DNA of 35,561 nt from the NCBI RefSeq assembly GCF_009765735.1, contig NZ_LMUW01000073.1:19614-55174 (forward strand), in the 5' to 3' direction. Within the stretch, counting starts at the first letter, position 1; each line of letters starts with the position of its first letter. The translations under genes and the position numbers were made by a program. Below, in pieces: positions 19,938 through 27,054 of the stretch. Below the pieces are notes generated by a model. That model worked only from the letters and a program-made list of their open reading frames with translations, made no database searches and was not told the DNA's origin. This DNA comes from Xenophilus sp. L33. GTDB taxonomy: Bacteria > Pseudomonadota > Gammaproteobacteria > Burkholderiales > Burkholderiaceae_C.

Positions 19938-20954
19938 TCACTCCGGCCGATACCCGCTCAGCTTCACCAGCCGCGCGAACTCCCGGTCCTCCTCGGCCAT
20001 CAGCGTCTTCAACTGCTGCGGCGAGGAGGGCGCCGGCGCGAACACGAATTTCAGCAATTGCTCGCGCGGACCCGGCCCCTGCACCGCGGCCACCGCCGCC
20101 GCGTTGAAGGCGTCGACCAACTCCGGCGCCATGCCGGCCGGGCCGTAGACCGCGGAGGTGGTCGTGTTGCTGACCGCGATGCCGCTTTCCTTCAGGGTCG
20201 GCACGTCCGGCAGCAGTTCCGAGCGCTGCGCGCCCGACACCGCCAGGATGCGGATCTGCCCGGCACGGTGCATCTCGATCAGCTGGCTCAGGCCGGTGAT
20301 CAGGATCGGCAGGCGGCCGCCGGCCAGGTCGACCGACGAGGTGTTGCTGTCCTTGTAGGGCACGTGGGTCAGCTGCAGGCCGGTCGCGAGGCCCGTGGCG
20401 ATGCCGACGAAGTGCGACAGCGAACCGTTGCCTGGCGAACCGAAGGCGGCCAGCGCGTTGTCGGCCTTCACTGCCGCGACCAGCTCCTGCATGTTGCGCG
20501 CCTTGACCATCGGTCCGACCGCGATGCCGACGTCGAAGGAGGCCACCGCGCCGATCGGCGTGAAGTCCTTGACCGGGTCGTAGTCGAGCTTCGCGTAGAT
20601 GTGCGGATAGATGGTGAAGGGCCCGGTGGTGCACAGGATCAGCGTGCGGCCGTCGGGCGCCGCGTGCTTGAGTTCGGCGAGCGCGACCCGCTGGCCGGCG
20701 CCCGGGCGGTTGTCGACGATCACCGGCCGCCCGAGCAACTGGTGCATCTTCTCGGCCACCAGCCGGGCCGCGAAGTCGTTGCCCGAGCCGGCGGAGATGC
20801 CGCACAGCATGCGGATCGGCGCGCTGTCGCGGGCTGCCGCATCGAAGGGTGCAGCGGCCCACGCAGGCGTCATCGCCGGGGTTGTCGCGGCCAGGCCGAG
20901 CAGGCCCAGCCGGCGCAGCGCCTCGCGCCGACCGGCGCGGTCGGCGGCCGTCAT
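19938..20954 (-). CDS. Bug/TctC-family periplasmic solute receptor (3 of 5)
   Basis: Bug receptor of 338 residues from the ATG at 20954; a TTG at 20966 would add four residues. The leader has an RR pair (AGRREALRRLGLLGL) and ends at PAWA. Motifs are MLCGISAGSGNDFAARLVAE, VDNRPGAGQRVALAE, IYPHIYAKLDYDPVKDFTPI, SGAQRSELLPDVPTLKESGI and a C-terminal EFARLVKLSGYRPE. It is the last gene of the minus-strand Rieske operon, 15 bp after the oxygenase stop. It faces the related receptor at 17112 across the Hcp cassette. The two share near-identical DNA over about 60 bases in inverted orientation. Confidence 0.9.
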   Translation of the reverse strand: MTAADRAGRREALRRLGLLGLAATTPAMTPAWAAAPFDAAARDSAPIRMLCGISAGSGNDFAARLVAEKMHQLLGRPVIVDNRPGAGQRVALAELKHAAPDGRTLILCTTGPFTIYPHIYAKLDYDPVKDFTPIGAVASFDVGIAVGPMVKARNMQELVAAVKADNALAAFGSPGNGSLSHFVGIATGLATGLQLTHVPYKDSNTSSVDLAGGRLPILITGLSQLIEMHRAGQIRILAVSGAQRSELLPDVPTLKESGIAVSNTTTSAVYGPAGMAPELVDAFNAAAVAAVQGPGPREQLLKFVFAPAPSSPQQLKTLMAEEDREFARLVKLSGYRPE

Positions 20955-20969
20955 GTCGCGGCGCAAGCG

Positions 20970-22322
20970 CTACTTCGCCATCACGGCTTCGGAGGCCACG
21001 GCCACCGCTTCCGGCGGCGCCTTGGGCGCCCGCACCGCGGCGCGGCTCATGTCCTCGTAGGCCTGGCGCCATTCGACCGAATGGTGCATCTCGAAGTAGC
21101 CGCTGCGCGCGCCCATCATCACCGCCGGCTGGTCGATGCCCGGTGCCGGCGCGCCGTCGCGGAAGGCGCGCGCGGCCTGCAGCGCGCGGCGACGGGTGCG
21201 CGCGATCATCAGGTCGCCCGGGCCGAGGTGCTCCTTGGCGTGGTCGGTGATCGGGCCCATGCTCTCGGTCACGGCCTGGTCCTGCATGCCGATGTGGTCG
21301 ATGCCGGAGTAGATGCGGTTGGTCCGTTGCGCCTCGCGGTCGATCAGCCAGTCGTTCGACTCGTCGCCCGTCACGCGGTAGCGGCCGAGCCATTCGGTGG
21401 AGATGGGCTGGTAGTCGGGCTGCGGCTTGGCGCCGCCGAGCGGCTTGCCGTTCTTCAGCGGCAGGCCCGACTGCGGCACGCCGTTGCGCTTGCGCCAGAA
21501 GATCTGCATCACGTGCTCGTCGTCCAGCGGCACCCAGGCGCGGGCCTGGATGTTGCGCGGGAATTCGCCCTGCGGCGTCTGCGTCCAGAACGGGAACATG
21601 TAGTTGGCGAAGCGCCAGTAGATGACCTCGGGCTTGACCGTGCGGTAGGCGCCGTAGGTGGTGCCCCAGGGCGTGTCGCGCACGTGGTATTCGGGTGCGC
21701 GCTCGTTGGCGGTGTATTGCAGCGGATGGCCTTCGGGCACCTCCTCGGGGTCGAGGTGGCCGACGTGCAGGAAGCCGAAATGCGAGGTGTCGATGTCGCC
21801 TTCGAGCGCCTGCATCCAGTTGCAGCTGCGCATGGTGAAGGAGATGACCACGTCGTCTTCCTCCAGGAGCGTGGCTTCGACCATCGGCAGCGGCGGCGGG
21901 TCGTCCTGGCGCGGGCCCATGTAGACCCAGACGATGCCGTTGCGGTCGATCGCCTTGTACGCCGGTGCCTTGACCTTCTCCTTGAAGTCCTGGCTGGCCG
22001 GCACGCTCGGCATCTCGACGCAATTGCCGTCGACGTCGAACTTCCAGCCGTGGTAGATGCAGCGGATGCCGCCTTCCTCGTTGCGTCCCAGCACCAGCGA
22101 GGCGCAGCGGTGCGGGCATTGATGGTCCATCACGCCGACCCGGCCGTTGCTGTCGCGGAAGGCGACCAGCTTCTCGCCGAGCAGCATCAGCCGCATCGGC
22201 GTGCCGTCGACTTCCAGCTCCTTCGATTGCGCCGCCGGTATCCAGTACTGGCGCATGAAGTTGCCCATCACCGTGCCCGGTCCGACCCGGGTGAGTTCTT
22301 CGCTGTCCTTGCCTGCTTTCAT
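20970..22322 (-). CDS. Rieske aromatic-ring oxygenase, phthalate 4,5-dioxygenase type
   Basis: Terminal oxygenase alpha subunit of 450 residues. The Rieske centre is Cys69-x-His71 (CPHRCASL) and Cys88-x2-His91 (CIYHGWKF). The catalytic mononuclear iron site has Asp178, His181 and His186 in GDIDTSHFGFLH. The opening RVGPGTVMGNFMRQYWIPA and overall length are those of the phthalate 4,5-dioxygenase group, which also contains Rieske O-demethylases. No small beta subunit is present, as expected for this group. No reductase is adjacent; the one at 14956-15939 is of the matching type. No phthalate decarboxylase is nearby, so phthalate itself is not shown to be the substrate. It sits fourth in the operon starting at the RmlC-like gene. 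Confidence 0.92.
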   Translation of the reverse strand: MKAGKDSEELTRVGPGTVMGNFMRQYWIPAAQSKELEVDGTPMRLMLLGEKLVAFRDSNGRVGVMDHQCPHRCASLVLGRNEEGGIRCIYHGWKFDVDGNCVEMPSVPASQDFKEKVKAPAYKAIDRNGIVWVYMGPRQDDPPPLPMVEATLLEEDDVVISFTMRSCNWMQALEGDIDTSHFGFLHVGHLDPEEVPEGHPLQYTANERAPEYHVRDTPWGTTYGAYRTVKPEVIYWRFANYMFPFWTQTPQGEFPRNIQARAWVPLDDEHVMQIFWRKRNGVPQSGLPLKNGKPLGGAKPQPDYQPISTEWLGRYRVTGDESNDWLIDREAQRTNRIYSGIDHIGMQDQAVTESMGPITDHAKEHLGPGDLMIARTRRRALQAARAFRDGAPAPGIDQPAVMMGARSGYFEMHHSVEWRQAYEDMSRAAVRAPKAPPEAVAVASEAVMAK

Positions 22323-22386
22323 GTCCGCTCCGCGTGGGTTGAAAAGAAAATGCGCCGGTGCCGGTGGCCCGGCGCGTCGAGTGAAT

Positions 22387-23211
22387 TCATCGGGAAGGCG
22401 TGCCGCGCACCAGCCGGATCTGGTCGACCTGGCCGGCCGGCCCGAGGCCCGCATAGCCTTCGACCCGGTCGAGGTCGACCAGCACCACCACGCCGAGCCG
22501 CGCGAAGTCGTGGCCGCGCTCGGCCTCGGGCGCGCGCTCGAAGACGCGCTGCCGGTCGGCCGGGTCGTCGCTGATCCGGGCACGGCCCTGGAACTGGTAG
22601 GTGGCCTTGCTGTCCTCGTTGCGGTAGACCAGCGCCAGCTTCGGATTGCGCCGGATCGACCGGATGAAGCCGCCTTCAGCGCTGCGGATCCACATCGCCA
22701 GCCGGTCGTCGCCGTCGGCCTGCACCGAGCCGCGAAAGCTCATCACCGGTTGGCCCTCGGAATCGCAATGGGCCACCAGCATGGGATGCCGTTCGACCAG
22801 CGCGTGGTCGATCATTCGCTTGAGCGCGGCCGGCAGTACCAGCGGCTGCGCCTCGGGCGGCGGCGGCGCGGTGCGCTGCTGCTGCACCTGCGCGATGCGG
22901 TCGCGGGCGAAGCCGAGCGTGACCACCAGGCCGCGGTCGCGCGTGCCCGCACGCCGTTCTCCGACCAGGCGCACCTGGCCGTCGTCGAGCGCCTGCGGTG
23001 CGCGCCAGTCGAGCTTGCGCGACAGCTCGCCGTTGGCGCCGTGGCGCAACTCCTCGGCAACCGCCTTCGCGCCTTCGAGCGAACTGCCGAGCCGCATGAA
23101 CGAGACCTCGGGGTCGAGCAGCGGCAGCAGCAGCGCCTCGGCCTGCGCGTCGGGCGCGGCCAGCGCGCCGAGGTAGCGCGCGGCCAGGGCCAGGCGTTGC
23201 GAGTCGTTCAT
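22387..23211 (-). CDS. SnoaL-like domain fused to a pyridoxamine-phosphate-oxidase-like FMN barrel
   Basis: 274-residue protein with two parts. Residues 1-110 resemble an NTF2/SnoaL-like fold (LALAARYLGALAAPD, DPEVSFMRLGSSLEGAKAVA, LVVTLGFARDRIAQVQQQR). Residues 125-274 resemble the split-barrel FMN-binding domain (RHPMLVAHCDSEGQPVMSFRGS, MWIRSAEGGFIRSIRRNPKLALVYRN, TYQFQGRARI). The ATG overlaps the stop of the upstream Bug gene by one base, and the Rieske oxygenase follows after 64 bp. Function is unknown; it might bind flavin or a pathway intermediate. I cannot name a characterised homologue with this domain pair. Confidence 0.7.
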   Translation of the reverse strand: MNDSQRLALAARYLGALAAPDAQAEALLLPLLDPEVSFMRLGSSLEGAKAVAEELRHGANGELSRKLDWRAPQALDDGQVRLVGERRAGTRDRGLVVTLGFARDRIAQVQQQRTAPPPPEAQPLVLPAALKRMIDHALVERHPMLVAHCDSEGQPVMSFRGSVQADGDDRLAMWIRSAEGGFIRSIRRNPKLALVYRNEDSKATYQFQGRARISDDPADRQRVFERAPEAERGHDFARLGVVVLVDLDRVEGYAGLGPAGQVDQIRLVRGTPSR

Positions 23212-24188
23212 CAGAGCGCCTCCGGCACGTAGCCGCTGGCCTTCACCAGCTGCTGGAATCGCTGCCGCTCGCTGGCCAGCGACGCGGCCAGCTGCGGACC
23301 GGTCAGCGGCGCCGGGATCATCGCGCCGGTGACCATCTTCTCGCGCACCTCGGGCTTGTCGAGCATCGGCATCATGGCCTCGCGGTAGCGGTCGACCAGC
23401 GCCTGCGGCAGCCTGGCCGGGCCGTAGAGGCCGGCCGAGTTCTGGATCACGACTTCGATGCCGGATTCCTTCAGGGTCGGCACCTCGGGCACCAGCGGCG
23501 AGCGCTGCGCGCCGGAGACCGCCAGCATCCGGATCTTGCCGGCCTTGTGCATCTCGATCAGCGCGCCGGTGCCGGTGATCATGATCGGCAGGCGGCCCGA
23601 GGCGAGGTCGATGATGCCGACGCCGCTGTCCTTGTATTGCACCGGCGACATCTGGACGCCGGTGGCCAGCGCGGTCGCGATGCCGACGAAGTGCGACGAC
23701 GAACCGGCCCCCGGCGCCGCGCCGTAGACCGAGCCGGCGGCGCCCTTGGCACGCACCCATTCGATCAGCTGGTGGATGTCGGTGGTGCCGGTCGCCGGAC
23801 CGGTCGCGATGCCGACGTCGAACCAGCACAGGCCGGCGATCGGTGTGAAGTCGGCCACCGGGTCGTAGTCGAGCCGGGTGTAGATCTGCGGATAGATCGC
23901 GAACGGGCTGCTGGTCGAGAACATCAGGGTGCGGCCGTCGGGGGCCGCATGCTTGAGGTCGGCCAGAGCGACGCGGCCGCCGGCGCCGAGCTTGCTCAGC
24001 ACCACCGTCGGCCGGCCGAGCGCGTCGCGCAACTGCTCGCCGACCAGGCGGGCGGTGGTGTCCATGGTGGAGGCGGCGCCGACCAGGACGGTAATCATCG
24101 ACTTGTCGTCGTCGGCGAAGACGCGGCCGGCCGTCAGGGCGAGGGCGCCGGCGGCGATCGACTGCAGTGCGGAGCGGCGGCTGGTCAT
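23211..24188 (-). CDS. Bug/TctC-family periplasmic solute receptor (4 of 5)
   Basis: Bug receptor of 325 residues starting MTSRRSALQSIAAGALALTA, with an RR pair and cleavage expected after VFA. AAAGGAAG 7 bases upstream supports the ATG. Motifs are VLVGAASTMDTTARLVGEQL, VLSKLGAGGRVALADLKHAA, YKDSGVGIIDLASGRLPIM and VPEVPTLKESGI. These are closest to the receptor at 17112, suggesting recent duplication. It is coupled on both sides: its start overlaps the RmlC-like stop (ATGA) and its stop overlaps the start of the FMN-barrel gene (TGATG). Confidence 0.9.
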   Translation of the reverse strand: MTSRRSALQSIAAGALALTAGRVFADDDKSMITVLVGAASTMDTTARLVGEQLRDALGRPTVVLSKLGAGGRVALADLKHAAPDGRTLMFSTSSPFAIYPQIYTRLDYDPVADFTPIAGLCWFDVGIATGPATGTTDIHQLIEWVRAKGAAGSVYGAAPGAGSSSHFVGIATALATGVQMSPVQYKDSGVGIIDLASGRLPIMITGTGALIEMHKAGKIRMLAVSGAQRSPLVPEVPTLKESGIEVVIQNSAGLYGPARLPQALVDRYREAMMPMLDKPEVREKMVTGAMIPAPLTGPQLAASLASERQRFQQLVKASGYVPEAL

Positions 24189-24769
24189 TGGTCGCTTCCT
24201 TTGTTGTCCGGCTGGTAGGCGAACGGCGAGTCGAGTCCGGCCAGCAAGGGCCAGCCGTGGTCGGCGGCGAAGACGAAGGCCGGCGCGTCGCCGCACGGCC
24301 AGTGGATGCCCAGCGCCGGATCGTCCCAGCGCAGGCCGCCGGCGTGCGCGCGGTCGTTGTAGTCGGTCAGGCGGAAGGCGACCTCGCAATCCGGCTCGAG
24401 CGTGCAGAAGCCGTGGGCGAAGCCGGGCGGCACGTGCAGCTGGCGCCAGTCGCCCGCCGCCAGCTCGACCGAGGCATGGTGGCCGTAGGTCGGCGAGCCG
24501 ATGCGCACGTCGACGCAGACGTCGTGGATGCGGCCGCGCGCCACGCGCACCACCTTGGTCTGTGCATGGGGCGGCTTCTGGAAGTGCAGGCCGCGCACCG
24601 TGTGGCGCAGCGGATAGAAGGAGGCGTGCTCCTGCACATAGTGCGATGCCGCACCGGCGGCCGCGAAGCCGCGCTCGTCGTAGTAGTAGCTGTAGCGTCC
24701 ATGGCCGTCCGCGCTGACATCCGGCTCGATGACGAACAGCCCTTCCAGGCCCAATGCTTGTGTCTCCAC
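24185..24769 (-). CDS. RmlC-like cupin (dTDP-4-dehydrorhamnose 3,5-epimerase family)
   Basis: 194-residue cupin with strong RmlC character: LFVIEPDV at the N-terminus, His62 in VRGLHFQ (catalytic base in RmlC), GSPTYGHHASVELAAGD, VPPGFAHGF and LRWDDPALGIHWP. The tyrosine region reads TDYND where RmlC usually has TDYY. The GTG at 24769 aligns with the length of E. coli RmlC. A TTG at 24754 has a better ribosome site (GGAG nine bases upstream) but would remove part of the first strand. No rmlA, rmlB or rmlD gene is near. It is the first gene of the Bug/FMN-barrel/Rieske operon and overlaps the Bug gene (ATGA). A role other than rhamnose synthesis is therefore likely. Confidence 0.8.
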   Translation of the reverse strand: METQALGLEGLFVIEPDVSADGHGRYSYYYDERGFAAAGAASHYVQEHASFYPLRHTVRGLHFQKPPHAQTKVVRVARGRIHDVCVDVRIGSPTYGHHASVELAAGDWRQLHVPPGFAHGFCTLEPDCEVAFRLTDYNDRAHAGGLRWDDPALGIHWPCGDAPAFVFAADHGWPLLAGLDSPFAYQPDNKGSDQ

Positions 24770-24794
24770 CGCGCTGCTTTCCGCAAGTTGTTAT

Positions 24795-24809
24795 CAGAAT
24801 ATAATTCCA
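24795..24809. promoter_or_regulatory. IclR-type operator-like dyad (site d)
   Basis: CAGAATATAATTCCA on the plus strand, or TGGAATTATATTCTG on the minus strand, has the YRGAA-N5-TTYCR form of sites a-c. It lies 26 bases upstream of the RmlC-like start. It shares its central TTATATT with the plus-strand reading of site b. A further half-site pair TTCC/GGAA follows at 24805-24818. Confidence 0.6.
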
Positions 24810-24826
24810 TTTTCGGAATCGCACAA
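24798..24826 (-). promoter_or_regulatory. promoter of the RmlC-like/Bug/Rieske operon
   Basis: On the minus strand TTGTGC (24826-24821) is followed after 17 bases by TATATT (24803-24798). Transcription would start near 24791, about 22 bases before the GTG at 24769. The -10 lies inside operator-like site d, in the same register as at the promoter of the Bug gene at 17112 to within one base. Confidence 0.5.
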
Positions 24827-24940
24827 CAAGCGATGGCGTAGGACGGGCCGTGCAGCGATCTGTTCCCGAAGGCGCAAGAAAGGGCGGATGCCGGAGTTGA
24901 GCGGCGTGGCCGCCTGAAGGTCTTCGCGCGACTTCGCGCG

Positions 24941-25861
24941 TCAGCGCGCGGCGCCGGCCGCCATCGGCGGCGCCAGGCGCTTCCACGTCTCCTCGAAGCT
25001 CTCGCAGAACATCTCGGCCGCCCGCGAGAGCGGCCGGTTGCGGTGCCGGAGCACGTGGATCGCGATCTTCGCCGCGCTGCGGTAGGGACGCACCGCCAGG
25101 CTCGGAAAGGCATCGCCGGCCACCGTGACCGAATCGACGATCGCGATGCCGGCGCCGGCGAGGCTGAACCAGCAGGCCGTCTGGCCCGAGCGCACGTTGA
25201 GCCGCACCTCGATCTTGTCGCGGTGCGCGCCGTACAGCAGCGCGTCCGTGATGCCGTAGCTGAGCGCCTGCGGAAAGGACACCACCGCGTGCCCTTGCAG
25301 GTCCTGCGCGCGGATCTCCTTCTTGCGCGCCAGCACGTGGCCCGGCGGCATCACGCACACCAGCTGGGTCGGATAGCGCTGCACGAGCTGAAGGCTGGGA
25401 TGTTCCTGCGGGCTCAACGACACGCCGAGCTCCGAGATGCCGTCGACCAGCGACTCCACCAGCAGGTGCGGGACCAGCAGCTCGATGTTGATCGCGAGGC
25501 GCGGCATGCGCGCCAGGAGCGCGGTGGCGGCCGCGGGTGCCACCGTGGTGCCGAGGCTCGGCGAGATGCTGACCGACAGGGCGCCGCTGTCCGGATTGGC
25601 TAGCGCGCGGGTCAGGTCCTCGATGCGTTCGACCCGGTGCCACAGCTGCTCGACGTCCTCGTAGAGCCGGCCGGCCTCCGGCGTCGGGATCAGCCGGCCC
25701 TTGGCCCGCTCGAACAAGCTCAGCCCCATGCGCCGCTCGGCCGTGCCGAGCAGCTTGCTCACGGCCGCCTCGGAGACATGCAGCAGCGCGGCCGCGCCCT
25801 TGATGGAGCCGGTCTGCATGACCAGCCGGAAGACTTCGAGGTGGCGCAGGTTCATCGACAT
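24941..25861 (-). CDS. LysR-type transcriptional regulator (divergent from TauD operon)
   Basis: LysR regulator of 306 residues. The helix-turn-helix is in residues 1-62 (MNLRHLEVFRLVMQTGSIKG, then EAAVSKLLGTAERR); the effector domain follows from about residue 92 (ALSVSISPSLGTTVAP). It is divergent from the TauD-type dioxygenase with 95 bp between starts, so it most likely controls that gene and its Bug partner. It is unrelated in sequence to the LysR at 4756 beyond family features. Readthrough could reach the RmlC-like operon 171 bp downstream, but that operon has its own promoter. The effector is unknown. Confidence 0.9.
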   Translation of the reverse strand: MSMNLRHLEVFRLVMQTGSIKGAAALLHVSEAAVSKLLGTAERRMGLSLFERAKGRLIPTPEAGRLYEDVEQLWHRVERIEDLTRALANPDSGALSVSISPSLGTTVAPAAATALLARMPRLAINIELLVPHLLVESLVDGISELGVSLSPQEHPSLQLVQRYPTQLVCVMPPGHVLARKKEIRAQDLQGHAVVSFPQALSYGITDALLYGAHRDKIEVRLNVRSGQTACWFSLAGAGIAIVDSVTVAGDAFPSLAVRPYRSAAKIAIHVLRHRNRPLSRAAEMFCESFEETWKRLAPPMAAGAAR

Positions 25862-25956
25862 GGGATTAACTTCTGGTTGGGCAACGCCGACATTTTTTCC
25901 GTTTACTCAAGCGCGTCAAGCTGAAACACTGAGCGCATTCGACGGAGACACGAGCC

Positions 25957-27054
25957 ATGACGACATCCCACGACCCCGCGGTCCTGCCCCGACCGGTGCA
26001 AGGCCCTTCCGCCTGGAAGGCCGGCGATTTCGAGCACGACGCTTCCTGGTGCTTCGCGCTCGCGCCAGCCCAGGTCGAAGCCATCCTGGAGGCCGGTCGC
26101 GCCTGGTCGGGACGCGACTTCGCATCGCTCGGCGCCGACGAAGTCCATTCGAAGCTGGCGGCGCTGCGGCCCACCACGCAGGCCATCACCGAGCGTCTCG
26201 CCGACGGCGGCTTCGCGCTGATGCGCGGCGTGCCGGTCGACCGGCTGGCGCCGGACGGCATCGCGCTGGCCTACTGGGCGATCGGCATGCTCTTCGGCAC
26301 CGGCCTCAGCCAGAACGCGGCGGCCGACTTCCTCTGTCCGGTGACCGACCGCGGCGTCGACTTCGGCTACAGCGGCAGCGACTCGCAACGCAACGTGCGC
26401 GGCTACCAGAGCCGCGCCGACCTCAACTATCACTGCGACCCCACCGACGTGGTCGGCCTCCTGTGCGTGCGCCAGGCGATGAGCGGCGGCGCCAGCACGA
26501 TCGTCAGCACACCGGCGATCTTCAACGAGATCCTGGCGCGGCATCCGGAGCACCTGCTGGTGCTGCTGCGCGGCTTCGCCTACGACCGCAAGGGCGAGGA
26601 GCAGGCCGGCGAGGCGCCGGTGACCGAGCGCATCCCGGTGTTCGTGCCGCATGCCGACGGCCGGGTCGGCTGCCGCTACGCGCGCTCCTACATCCTCGGC
26701 GGTGCACAGAAGCTCGGCGTGCCGCTGACGGCTGAAGAGACGGCGGCACTGGACTGCTTCGACGCCATTGCCAGGCGACCCGGCATGGCATTGCGGATGG
26801 ACTTCCTGCCCGGCGACGTCCAGCTGCTCGACAACCTCACCGTGGTGCACGGCCGCACGGCCTACGAGGACGATCCGGACCCGGCGCGCCGGCGCTTCCT
26901 GCACCGGCTCTGGCTGGACCTCGGCGACCAGGCGCCCTGGAGCCGGGAAGACGCGACGATGCGCCGCGCCTTCGCCCGCTTCGGCCGGCTGGGCCGCACC
27001 CTCGAAGAGCTGCGCGCGGACGCGCAATCCCAGGCCCAAGGAGCCCATGCATGA
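25957..27054 (+). CDS. TauD/TfdA-family Fe(II)/2-oxoglutarate dioxygenase
   Basis: 365-residue oxygenase of the TauD/TfdA fold. The iron ligands are His159 and Asp161 (NYHCDPTD) and the distal His at about 298 (VVHGRTAYED). An Arg about 13 residues later (ARRRFLHRLWLD) would bind the carboxylate of 2-oxoglutarate. GGAGACACGAGCC precedes the ATG, giving a good ribosome site. The gene overlaps the following Bug receptor (ATGA) and is divergent from a LysR gene. A regulated uptake-plus-hydroxylation module for one small organic acid is the natural reading. The substrate could be a sulfonate, a phenoxyacid or another compound; nothing in the sequence decides. Confidence 0.88.
   Translation: MTTSHDPAVLPRPVQGPSAWKAGDFEHDASWCFALAPAQVEAILEAGRAWSGRDFASLGADEVHSKLAALRPTTQAITERLADGGFALMRGVPVDRLAPDGIALAYWAIGMLFGTGLSQNAAADFLCPVTDRGVDFGYSGSDSQRNVRGYQSRADLNYHCDPTDVVGLLCVRQAMSGGASTIVSTPAIFNEILARHPEHLLVLLRGFAYDRKGEEQAGEAPVTERIPVFVPHADGRVGCRYARSYILGGAQKLGVPLTAEETAALDCFDAIARRPGMALRMDFLPGDVQLLDNLTVVHGRTAYEDDPDPARRRFLHRLWLDLGDQAPWSREDATMRRAFARFGRLGRTLEELRADAQSQAQGAHA

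Noticed and set aside
20970..22322. Complete phthalate degradation pathway suggested by the oxygenase type
   Set aside because: No phthalate cis-dihydrodiol dehydrogenase or 4,5-dihydroxyphthalate decarboxylase is present; PmdC is the only Gfo/Idh protein and fits its pmd role.
24729..24917. Small open frame of 62 codons on the plus strand
   Set aside because: It crosses the RmlC-like start and its promoter, has no ribosome site and no recognisable sequence.
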